A DNA stretch of 39,463 bases, taken from assembly GCA_030603635.1 (NCBI GenBank), contig JAUVXK010000013.1:1-39463 (forward strand). The letters are read 5' to 3'. This document shows positions 32,216 through 39,463 of the stretch, in pieces (positions within the stretch are counted from its first letter, which is position 1; each line of letters opens with the position of its first letter). Source of the DNA: Burkholderiales bacterium. Lineage in GTDB: Bacteria > Pseudomonadota > Gammaproteobacteria > Burkholderiales > Burkholderiaceae_C. The notes beneath the pieces are model-generated. The model was not told the origin of the DNA, searched no databases, and saw only the letters and a list, made by a program, of their open reading frames with translations. A program made the position numbers and the translations under genes.

Positions 32216-32491
32216 ATGCATGCAATCCCCAATGGGCTGACCCGGCTGACCCGGCTGTGGCAGCCCCGTCATCCGCTGTTCCGGCTGATGCTGGTGTTCA
32301 ACGTCCTGTCATCCGGCATGGCGTGGGCGCTGCATCTGGCCCGCCCCGAAGGGGCGCTGCTGTGGATCTTGACCCTGCTGGCGCTGGGCAACGCGGGGGC
32401 CGGGATGGTGCTGTTGTGGCGGCTGTGGCAGGACACGGCCACCGGCCCCGAGGAGACGGAACCCGACCGGCCCGATGGCCGTGCACCCTGA
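32216..32491 (+). CDS. Small predicted membrane protein (unknown function)
   Basis: A 91-residue protein with two hydrophobic segments (about 22-41 'LFRLMLVFNVLSSGMAWALH' and 48-69 'ALLWILTLLALGNAGAGMVLLW') and a charged, acidic C-terminus ('GPEETEPDRPDG'). It is encoded between the acyl-CoA ligase (10 bases upstream) and the AcuI-like gene (10 bases downstream), so all three are probably one operon. I do not recognise the family. The start at 32216 lacks a clear Shine-Dalgarno sequence, and a second ATG follows 4 bases later in another frame. Confidence 0.7.
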   Translation: MHAIPNGLTRLTRLWQPRHPLFRLMLVFNVLSSGMAWALHLARPEGALLWILTLLALGNAGAGMVLLWRLWQDTATGPEETEPDRPDGRAP

Positions 32492-32501
32492 GGAGATGAC
32501 C

Positions 32502-33500
<999 letters not shown>

Positions 33501-33507
33501 ACCTGAT

Positions 33508-33523
33508 CCCATCTACGGATGGG
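33508..33523. terminator. Hairpin between convergent genes
   Basis: CCCATC-TACG-GATGGG, a 6-bp stem with a 4-base loop, lies between the stops of the AcuI-like and Na/Pi cotransporter genes. There is no T tract, so it is a weak terminator candidate at best. Confidence 0.3.
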
Positions 33524-33534
33524 CGCCGCCCGGC

Positions 33535-34503
33535 TCAGATGGGGGCGTTTTCTGACGAGTGTCTGGGCTCTGCTTTTGGCGCGAAACGCCTTCCCATCCA
33601 TCCGGTGAAAGGCAGGAAGAGCAGGGCCACGCCAGCGTTGAAGGCGAGGTTGGCAATGGCCACGGCCTGTGAGGGGGTCTCTCCTACCCGTACCGCCCAC
33701 TCCCCGAACGCCGTCACGAAAGGCAGCATGACCACGACGCCCACCGCGTTGAACACCAGATTCATGATCGCGGCCCGTTTCGCGAAGGCGTCCATGGGGA
33801 TGCTGGCAATCAGGCCGGTGGCCGTGGTCCCCAACGTCGCACCGACGACGATCGCGACTGCGCCCATGGGGTCTAGCACACCCTGCTGCACCAGCACGAT
33901 CGCCAGTCCGCTGACCACGCTGCTGGACTGCAGCAGCACCGTCATCAGCACGCCCATGATCACGCCCAGCCAGGGCTCCTCGGCACGGGCCAGCCATTCG
34001 AGCACCCATGGCGACTGGCGCAAGGGCTCCAGCGAGTCGCCGATCAGGTCCAGGGTGAAAAAGATGAACCCGAAATAGAAAATGGCCCGACCGACGACTC
34101 GGATGGAAAACGGGAGCATCGTCAGGATGCCACCCAGCACGATCAGGTAGGGACCGATGTGGGTCAGCTTGAACGACACCAGCCAGGCGGTGGAGGTGGT
34201 GCCGATCTTGGCGCCCAGCAGCACGGCGAGGCTGCTGGCAAAACTCAGGGTGCCTGCATTGACCAGCGCGATGACCAGTGCCGATACCGCACTGCTGGAC
34301 TGGACCACTGCAGTGACGGAAGCACCCAGCAAGAGGCCGCGAAAGCGATCACGGGTGGCCAGGCCAAGCCAGCGCGGCAACTTGTCGCGACCGACGGTCT
34401 GCAATTCCTGACTGAAATGCTCCAGCCCATAGAGGAACAGCAGCAGGGCGCTGAGCACCAGGATGAACACCTGGAATTCGCTGAAATCGAGAGGTCCGAG
34501 CAT
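33535..34503 (-). CDS. Na/Pi cotransporter family protein (short form, no PhoU domain)
   Basis: A 322-residue polytopic membrane protein of the NptA/Na-phosphate cotransporter II family. The diagnostic inverted-repeat motif QSSSA/V is present twice: 'VTAVVQSSSAVSALVIALVNAG' near residue 68 and 'MTVLLQSSSVVSGLAIVLVQQG' near 205. Each is followed by the 'GAKIGTT' or 'GATLGTT' loop. Many bacterial members (about 540 residues) carry a C-terminal PhoU-like domain; this one ends after the membrane part with a short basic tail. It probably imports phosphate with sodium, but export or another anion is possible. It converges with the AcuI-like gene and is followed by the DUF2189-type gene upstream on the same strand, 75 bases away. 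Confidence 0.9.
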   Translation of the reverse strand: MLGPLDFSEFQVFILVLSALLLFLYGLEHFSQELQTVGRDKLPRWLGLATRDRFRGLLLGASVTAVVQSSSAVSALVIALVNAGTLSFASSLAVLLGAKIGTTSTAWLVSFKLTHIGPYLIVLGGILTMLPFSIRVVGRAIFYFGFIFFTLDLIGDSLEPLRQSPWVLEWLARAEEPWLGVIMGVLMTVLLQSSSVVSGLAIVLVQQGVLDPMGAVAIVVGATLGTTATGLIASIPMDAFAKRAAIMNLVFNAVGVVVMLPFVTAFGEWAVRVGETPSQAVAIANLAFNAGVALLFLPFTGWMGRRFAPKAEPRHSSENAPI

Positions 34504-34578
34504 GCAGGCATCTTGCCACGTTCGGCCGGTGAACGCACATAGGCCAGGAGGTGGCGGCGATCCAGGCGGAGGTGGGTG

Positions 34579-35427
34579 TCAGGGGGCCGGCACGATGTGG
34601 CGGTAGGTGTGCCAGGTGGCGTGGCCCAGCACCGGGCCGGCGATCAGCAGGCCCAGGAACCAGGGCAGCATGGCCAGCAACACCAACCCCGTGATGAGCG
34701 CGCCCCACCACAGCATCACCCCCGGGTTCTGCAGGCAGGCCCGGATGCTGGTGAGCCCGGCCGAGATGGCGTCCACCTGTCGGTCCAGGATCATGGGGAT
34801 GGAGATGACGCTGGTGACGAAGATGAGCCCGGCAAAGATGGCGCCCACCACGGTGTAGGTGATGATGAACTCCAGGTTCTCCACGCTCAGCAGCACCTTG
34901 AGCAGGTTGGCCGTGTCGGGCATGGTGTTGAACGTGACGGCGAATACCACCAGAGAGGCGCGACCCCAGAGCATTTCCAGGATCAGGAGCACGCCGGCAA
35001 AGATGGCCATGGTGCCCTTGGTGGGCAGCCAGGAGGTCAGCGAGGCGCGCAGCGACGGGCGCTGGCCCTGCTCCAGGGAGCGACTGGCGTCGTAGAGACC
35101 CAGGCACAGAAACGGTCCCATCAGCAGAAAGCCAGCGCTCAGTGCCAGCACGTAGGCCGGCGCTTCACGCAGCACGATCCAGAGCGCGTGGCCCATGAGG
35201 AAGAAACAGGCGCCGTAGAACAGGCCGATGCGCGGACAGCGGACGAAATCCTGCCAGCCCAGCGCGATCCAGCGGAGCGGATCGCCGACGGAGAGGTCCG
35301 CCAGTGCGAGGGTGAACACCGATGCGCTTTCAGGAGCCGAGCCGGCGGAAGCCGAGTCAGCGGGTGGCTCGGTCGGTATCTCGTGGCGGTTGGGGTTGGG
35401 CTCGTCGGCTGGCTGGGTGCGGCTCAT
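34579..35427 (-). CDS. DUF2189 domain membrane protein
   Basis: A 282-residue integral membrane protein with about six hydrophobic helices after a disordered, Pro/Ser/Glu-rich N-terminus (about 1-40). The segments 'PLRWIALGWQDFVRCPRIGLFYG' and 'LSAGFLLMGPFLCLGLYDASR' are typical of DUF2189, a family of unknown function common in Proteobacteria. The C-terminal 'PVLGHATWHTYRHIV' also fits. I chose the ATG at 35427 because AGGAG lies 5 bases upstream; a start five codons earlier overlaps that ribosome-binding site. It could be co-transcribed with the Na/Pi cotransporter gene downstream. Confidence 0.85.
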   Translation of the reverse strand: MSRTQPADEPNPNRHEIPTEPPADSASAGSAPESASVFTLALADLSVGDPLRWIALGWQDFVRCPRIGLFYGACFFLMGHALWIVLREAPAYVLALSAGFLLMGPFLCLGLYDASRSLEQGQRPSLRASLTSWLPTKGTMAIFAGVLLILEMLWGRASLVVFAVTFNTMPDTANLLKVLLSVENLEFIITYTVVGAIFAGLIFVTSVISIPMILDRQVDAISAGLTSIRACLQNPGVMLWWGALITGLVLLAMLPWFLGLLIAGPVLGHATWHTYRHIVPAP

Positions 35428-35549
35428 CGGTCTCCTCGTCACAGGGGTATTCTTGTTGTGGCACAGGGTAGCGAAATGCGTCGCATCCGTGTAGCGTGTT
35501 TACCCGGTGGGGCATGGTGCTGACCTGGGCCGGGCTACACTTCGCGGCC

Positions 35550-36290
35550 ATGAACGCCCATTTTCTGCCCCCCTGCGTGCCGTTGGGCCGCGTTGACGAC
35601 ACCCTGGCTCAACAGGGTTATGCGCTGATGGATGCGCGCTCCGTCCAGCAGTGGCTGGGGCTGGAGCCGCAGGCGCTGGCCGCGCTGCAGCCCAGCTGGG
35701 ACGACCTCCCCAGCGACCGTTATCTGAAGGACGGGGGGCGCTACCGCAAGCGCCGTCACAGCTGTTTCGTGGTCGATGGCGGGTCTGTGCAGCAGGTGCC
35801 GCACCGTGCCCACTGGCAGCCGGTGGAGTACAACGCGCTGCACGGCGGCATGCAGCGCTGGTTCGAGCCCATGGACCCGGCCGTCGCGGCTTCAGCGGCC
35901 TTCCAGCGCCTGCTGGTACAGACGGCTGCCGTCACCTCGGTGCTCAAGGGGGCACAGACCTGGTATGTCGAAGCGCACCAGTTCCGGATCGACACCACCG
36001 ACGGCATCGGCCGACCCACCCCCGAAGGGGCCCACCGCGACGGCGTGGAACTGGTTGCGGTGTACCTGGTGGGACGGCATCGCATCAAGGGCGGCGAAAG
36101 CCGTGTCTTCGAGGCCCATGGCCCCAACGGACAACGCTTTACCCTCACCGAACCGTGGTCCCTGCTGCTGCTCGACGATGCGCGGGTGATCCATGAAACC
36201 ACCCCGATCCAGCCTCAGGAGGCCGACGAGCTGGGGTGGCGCGACACGTTGGTGCTGACGTGCCGCGCCGGGGGCTTCCAGGGCGACTGA
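35550..36290 (+). CDS. 2-oxoglutarate/Fe(II) dioxygenase of the BsmA/isoleucine-dioxygenase type (PF10014)
   Basis: A 246-residue protein of the 2OG-Fe_Oxy_2 family, whose characterised members hydroxylate free L-amino acids such as isoleucine. The iron triad is visible: His162-x-Asp164 in 'GAHRDGVELV' and His215 in 'VIHETTPI', with a candidate 2OG-binding Arg231 in 'WRDTLVLT'. The length agrees with the family. I start at the ATG at 35550; an ATG 18 codons upstream would add a segment unlike the family. The gene stands alone, convergent with bktB with 10 bases between stops. The substrate is unknown; BsmA was first linked to biofilm and stress phenotypes in E. coli. Confidence 0.88.
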   Translation: MNAHFLPPCVPLGRVDDTLAQQGYALMDARSVQQWLGLEPQALAALQPSWDDLPSDRYLKDGGRYRKRRHSCFVVDGGSVQQVPHRAHWQPVEYNALHGGMQRWFEPMDPAVAASAAFQRLLVQTAAVTSVLKGAQTWYVEAHQFRIDTTDGIGRPTPEGAHRDGVELVAVYLVGRHRIKGGESRVFEAHGPNGQRFTLTEPWSLLLLDDARVIHETTPIQPQEADELGWRDTLVLTCRAGGFQGD

Positions 36291-36300
36291 GCGCCCCTGC

Positions 36301-37485
36301 TTACATACGTTCGAAGATGGCGGCGATGCCTTGTCCGCCGCCGATGCACATGGTCACCAGCGCGTAGCGGCCGTTGATGCGCTGGAGCTCGTGTAGGGCC
36401 TTGACGGTGATCAGCGCGCCCGTGGCGCCAATGGGGTGTCCCAGCGAAATGCCGGAACCGTTTGGGTTGACCTTGGCCGGGTCCAGTCCCAGCCCCTTGG
36501 TCACGGCGCAGGCCTGGGCGGCAAAGGCCTCGTTGGCCTCGATCACGTCCAGGTCGTTCACGCTCAGGCCGGTGCGTTTGAGCACTGCCTGCGTGGCAGA
36601 GATCGGGCCCACGCCCATGATCTTTGGGTCCAGACCGGTGTGTGCGTAGCCCACCAGGCGGGCCATGGGCGCCAGCCCACGGGCCTTGGCCGCACCGGCC
36701 TCCATCAGCACCACGGCAGCGGCCGCGTCGTTGATCCCGCTGGCGTTGCCGGCCGTCACCGTGCCGTTTTCCTTCAGGAATACCGGCTTGAGCTTGGCCA
36801 TGTCGGCCAGGGTGCAGCCGGGGCGGAAGTGCTCATCGGTGTCGTAGGCCACCTCGCCCTTGCGGCTCTTGAGCATCACCGGCACGATCTGGTCCTTGAA
36901 GCGGCCTTCCTGCGTCGCACGCTCGGCGCGGTTGTGGCTTTCCACGGCCAGTTCATCCTGCATCTCACGGGTGATGCCGAACTGTGCGGCCACGTTCTCG
37001 GCGGTCACGCCCATGTGGATGTTATGGAAGGGGTCATGCAGGGCTCCGACCATCATGTCGATCAGCTTGGTGTCACCCATGCGGGAGCCGAAGCGGCTGG
37101 TGAGGCTGGCGTAGGGTGCGCGGCTCATGTTCTCGGCACCGGCGCCGATGGCCACGTCGCAGTCGCCGAGCATGATGGCCTGGCTGGCCGAGACGATGGC
37201 CTGCAGACCGGAGCCGCACAGGCGATTGACGTTGAAGGCGGGGGTGGTCTCGGGACAGCCGCCGTTCATGGCGGCCACGCGCGAGAGGTACATGTCCCTG
37301 GGCTCGGTGTTGACGACGTGGCCGAAGACGACATGGCCCACATCCTTGCCTTCAACCTGGGCACGGGCCAGGGCTTCGCGCACCACGAGGGCGCCGAGTT
37401 CGGTGGTGGGGGTGTCCTTGAGGCTGCCGCCAAAGGTACCGATGGCGGTGCGCACACCGCTGACGACGACGACTTCTCTGCTCAT
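36301..37485 (-). CDS. bktB: Acetyl-CoA C-acyltransferase / beta-ketothiolase (BktB-like)
   Basis: A 394-residue biosynthetic-type thiolase that reversibly condenses acyl-CoA with acetyl-CoA, the first step to 3-hydroxyalkanoate precursors. The catalytic Cys90 is in 'NRLCGSGLQAI', the His in 'GISLGHPIGATG' and the second Cys in 'MCIGGGQG'. The N-terminus ('REVVVVSGVRTAIGTFGGSL') and the C-terminus closely resemble Cupriavidus necator BktB as I recall it, including 'GALHDPFH-IHMGVTAENVA'. BktB accepts propionyl-CoA and longer acyl-CoAs and supplies 3-hydroxyvalerate units. No phaB or phaC gene is in the window. The propionyl-CoA product of the AcuI-like enzyme could feed it, although the genes are not in one operon. 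Confidence 0.95.
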   Translation of the reverse strand: MSREVVVVSGVRTAIGTFGGSLKDTPTTELGALVVREALARAQVEGKDVGHVVFGHVVNTEPRDMYLSRVAAMNGGCPETTPAFNVNRLCGSGLQAIVSASQAIMLGDCDVAIGAGAENMSRAPYASLTSRFGSRMGDTKLIDMMVGALHDPFHNIHMGVTAENVAAQFGITREMQDELAVESHNRAERATQEGRFKDQIVPVMLKSRKGEVAYDTDEHFRPGCTLADMAKLKPVFLKENGTVTAGNASGINDAAAAVVLMEAGAAKARGLAPMARLVGYAHTGLDPKIMGVGPISATQAVLKRTGLSVNDLDVIEANEAFAAQACAVTKGLGLDPAKVNPNGSGISLGHPIGATGALITVKALHELQRINGRYALVTMCIGGGQGIAAIFERM

Positions 37486-37551
37486 GATGGGTTCCTTGTG
37501 CCTGTGGGGTGGGATGGTTCCAACGCCATCTTAGCGGCATGCGCGGCGCCT

Positions 37552-38187
37552 TCAACCGGGCAGGCGGGCCAGCACCGTCAGGCGATCGGGCCGGGCCGTC
37601 TCGAAGCGGGTCAGGAACACCTCGCCCATGGCCGGGAACACGCCGGTGAGTGTGGTGATGTTGACCTGGTGGGTGACCAGCATCCAGTTTTCTGGCGCGC
37701 ACAGGGAGGCAACCCGTTGCAGCACTTCCCGGGTCTGGGCGTCCGCTTTGCCTTGACCCTGAAAGAACGAGTTGAGCGCCGGCCAGACCCGATGGGGCGG
37801 ATAGTGCGGATCGAAGGCCAGACGCGCGGTGTCGGTGCAGCGGCACCAGGCGCTGCTGTAGACCGCGCTGAGCCGCACACCCCGCTCCTGGAAGCGTTCG
37901 CCCAGCCGTCGCGAGGCTTCGCGGCCGGCTTCGCTCAGGTTGCGTTGGGTGCGGCAGTCGTCGAGCCGGAAGCCGGGTGGGTCGCCCACACCGGGAACGG
38001 TGGCGGCGTGGCGCATCAGCAGCACGCAGCCGCCTTCGCGGGCCAGCGTCCAGAAGGTGTCGTCGTCCCGCGCGGGTACCGTCACGCCGGGGGTGGCCTG
38101 TACCCAACCTGCGGGGGCCGATACCAGCGCGGCCGCACCAGCCAGCCATCTCAGATGCTGGCGCCGGTGGGTCGGGCCCGTCGCCAC
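37552..38187 (-). CDS. Exported histidine phosphatase family protein
   Basis: A 211-residue protein of the histidine phosphatase (phosphoglycerate mutase-like) superfamily. The catalytic 'LMRHAAT' (RHA, here RHAAT rather than RHGxT) is near residue 58, and the second catalytic His is in 'MLVTHQVNI' near 171. 'YSSAWCRCTDTARLAF' carries the conserved Arg and Ser region. The N-terminus has a signal-like segment after basic residues ('HRRQHLRWLAGAAALVSAPAG', ending near 'VQA'), so it probably works in the periplasm. The substrate is unknown. It lies 3 bases downstream of the SDR gene on the same strand, so they are probably co-transcribed. Confidence 0.86.
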   Translation of the reverse strand: MATGPTHRRQHLRWLAGAAALVSAPAGWVQATPGVTVPARDDDTFWTLAREGGCVLLMRHAATVPGVGDPPGFRLDDCRTQRNLSEAGREASRRLGERFQERGVRLSAVYSSAWCRCTDTARLAFDPHYPPHRVWPALNSFFQGQGKADAQTREVLQRVASLCAPENWMLVTHQVNITTLTGVFPAMGEVFLTRFETARPDRLTVLARLPG

Positions 38188-38190
38188 GGC

Positions 38191-38967
38191 TCAATCCCTC
38201 ACATCGGCCACGGGGTGGTCGCCGAAGTCCGGTCGGGCCAGGTAGCTGAGCACATGGCGGGCAGCTGCTTCGGGTGAAGCCAGCAGACCCTGCGCCTTGA
38301 GGTCGACGAAGCGGTCGAGGTCGGGGAAGGCCTCCGGGTCGCCAGCGCGCAGGTGGGTTTGCATGTCGGTGTCGATCACGCCCGGCGCCAGCGACACGAT
38401 GCGCGCGCCGTGTGGCCGGTGTGCCTCGTCGAGCGCGGTGCAACGGCTGAAATGGTCCAGACCCGCCTTGGCGGCACAGTAGGGGGCCTGCCCCGCCATG
38501 GGGCGGCGCCCCAGACCAGAGGAGATGTTGAGCACCTTGCGCCGCCCTTCCCAGCCTTGTGCCGCCCATGTGCCCGTCGCTCTGAGGAAGGACGCGGTGA
38601 GCATCATGGGGGCTTCGAGGCCGACCCGCAGGGCCCGGGCCAGCTCATGGGCCAGGCAGTCGTCGATGGGGCCGATGCGGGGAATGACCCCGGCGTTGTT
38701 GATCAGGGTGGCGCTGGACAGGCTGGGGGTGTGCAGGCTGTGCAGCCAGCGCTCGAGGCGGTCGGCGGCCTCGGCGGTGTCCGCCAGGTCCTGCGCCCAT
38801 TGCTCCAGGTGCACGCCGTGAGCCATGGCCTGATGGCCCAGGTCGTCGCTGGTGTGGCGGGAGATGCACAGCAGCAGACTGTCCGGGGACAGGAGCTGGT
38901 GCGCCATGGCCTGCCCCAGGCCGCGAGACGCCCCGGTCAGGATGGTCAGATGCCGTGGAGGGTTCAC
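38191..38967 (-). CDS. SDR family oxidoreductase (sepiapterin/benzil reductase-like)
   Basis: A 258-residue short-chain dehydrogenase. The cofactor motif is 'TGASRGLG' (residues about 11-18), the NNAG motif is present, the catalytic Ser is in 'LNISSGLGRR', and the active site is 'YCAAK' (YxxxK). The linker between strands includes an insertion ('HTPSLSSATLINNAG') and a C-terminal region ending 'SYLARPDFGDHPVADVRD', features shared with the sepiapterin-reductase-like/YueD group. Its substrate cannot be predicted. It is divergent from the TatD-family gene and followed closely by the histidine phosphatase gene. Confidence 0.9.
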   Translation of the reverse strand: MNPPRHLTILTGASRGLGQAMAHQLLSPDSLLLCISRHTSDDLGHQAMAHGVHLEQWAQDLADTAEAADRLERWLHSLHTPSLSSATLINNAGVIPRIGPIDDCLAHELARALRVGLEAPMMLTASFLRATGTWAAQGWEGRRKVLNISSGLGRRPMAGQAPYCAAKAGLDHFSRCTALDEAHRPHGARIVSLAPGVIDTDMQTHLRAGDPEAFPDLDRFVDLKAQGLLASPEAAARHVLSYLARPDFGDHPVADVRD

Positions 38968-39028
38968 TGGGTTGGCTCCGTCGTCGTGTCCAAAACATTG
39001 TGCATCACGTGCCTGTCCCCTGCTGACC

Positions 39029-39034
39029 CATAAT
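39029..39034 (+). promoter_or_regulatory. Candidate -10 box (CATAAT) just upstream of the TatD-family gene
   Basis: CATAAT (39029-39034) is a near-consensus -10 hexamer that ends 10 bases before the ATG, implying a 5' leader of only a few bases. No good -35 box is visible at the expected distance. Confidence 0.35.
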
Positions 39035-39044
39035 CGAAACCCCC

Positions 39045-39463
39045 ATGTGGATCGACAGCCATTGCCATCTCGACGCTCCGGAGTGGACCGACTCCGAGCG
39101 CTGGCGCGTGCGCGAAGCGGCTCGGATGGCTGGTGTTCGCCTGTGTGTGTTGCCTGCCGTCGAGCGCGCGAACTGGGACACGGTGCGCGACTGGGCCCAT
39201 CGCACCGGCGATGCCTATGCGCTCGGCATCCACCCGCTGTACGTGCCCCAGGCCGATGAGGCCGATCTGCAGGCCCTGGACGAGCGGCTGGCCGGGGCCG
39301 TGGCCGACGAGCGGCTGGTCGCCGTGGGCGAGATCGGGCTCGATTTCTTCGTGCCGGCGCTGTGCGAGCCCGAGATGCGTGACAAGCAGCACCGCTTCTA
39401 CCGGGCTCAGTTGTGGCTGGCGCAGCGCCACGGCCTGCCGGTGATCCTGCACGTGCGCCGTTC
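39045..39463 (+). CDS. TatD family metal-dependent hydrolase, 3' end cut by the window edge
   Basis: The first 139 codons of a TatD-type protein, a TIM-barrel metal-dependent hydrolase with DNase activity in characterised members. The N-terminal metal motif HxH is in 'WIDSHCHLD', followed by 'YALGIHPLYV' and the metal-ligand Glu in 'VAVGEIGLDFF'. The frame stays open to the last base, so about half the usual length of roughly 260 residues is present. It is divergent from the SDR gene, with 77 bases between the starts. Confidence 0.9.
   Translation, partial: MWIDSHCHLDAPEWTDSERWRVREAARMAGVRLCVLPAVERANWDTVRDWAHRTGDAYALGIHPLYVPQADEADLQALDERLAGAVADERLVAVGEIGLDFFVPALCEPEMRDKQHRFYRAQLWLAQRHGLPVILHVRR

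Noticed and set aside
36436-38277. Open frame of more than 600 codons opposite bktB and the histidine phosphatase
   Set aside because: It spans two genes with clear catalytic motifs and itself shows only Gly/His/Val-rich low-complexity sequence.

Overview
The window is a GC-rich, gene-dense stretch of bacterial chromosome. Its gene families point to a betaproteobacterium of the order Burkholderiales, probably the family Comamonadaceae. The clues are a BktB-type thiolase, a PutA without its own DNA-binding domain paired with a divergent Lrp-type regulator, an Aap-type amino-acid ABC operon, a Coq7 hydroxylase and an AcuI-like reductase. This placement is inference from protein families, not a measured phylogeny. 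I see no tRNA, rRNA, insertion sequence, phage gene or CRISPR array. Both edges cut through genes (an SDR at the left, a TatD-family hydrolase at the right).

Layout. 1-1431: two convergent SDR oxidoreductases. 1503-6925: a proline module with putA, a divergent Lrp/AsnC regulator, a RidA-family imine deaminase and a delta-1-pyrroline-2-carboxylate reductase. 7004-10492: a GspE/PilB-type ATPase, a metallo-beta-lactamase-fold hydrolase and a Tat-exported M48 peptidase. 10519-14160: an AmpG-like permease and an OmpR-type two-component pair. 14161-14579: a non-coding interval with two good intrinsic terminators and a candidate small RNA on the minus strand, divergent from a YhfA-like OsmC gene. 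15038-17856: a NarL-type regulator overlapping a large membrane histidine kinase. 17888-19905: coq7 and a membrane-anchored TAXI-type binding protein. 19918-24690: a periplasmic copper-handling cluster. 24707-25903: an MFS transporter. 25963-30127: the aapJQMP operon with an intrinsic terminator between aapJ and aapQ. 30494-33500: an acyl-CoA ligase, a small membrane protein and an AcuI-like reductase. 33535-39463: a Na/Pi cotransporter, a DUF2189-type membrane protein, a PF10014-type 2OG-Fe dioxygenase, bktB, an exported histidine phosphatase, another SDR and the start of a TatD hydrolase.

How the genes work together. The pyrroline-2-carboxylate reductase and RidA would return imine forms of proline to L-proline or clear reactive imines, and PutA would oxidise L-proline to glutamate. 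The Lrp-type regulator probably acts at phased palindromes between putA and its own gene. The copper cluster runs in one direction: a GTG-started 97-residue protein, a His/Cys-rich exported protein, a TolC-like protein, a Tat-exported multicopper oxidase, a cupredoxin, and a DUF411 protein fused to a CusF-like domain. It has an outer-membrane component, an oxidase and soluble carriers but no inner-membrane copper pump within the window.

The points most worth follow-up are the small RNA candidate at 14381-14501, whose promoter overlaps a perfect 15-bp palindrome; the DUF411-CusF fusion, in which methionine stands where CusF has its copper-capping tryptophan; and the pump-less copper cluster.
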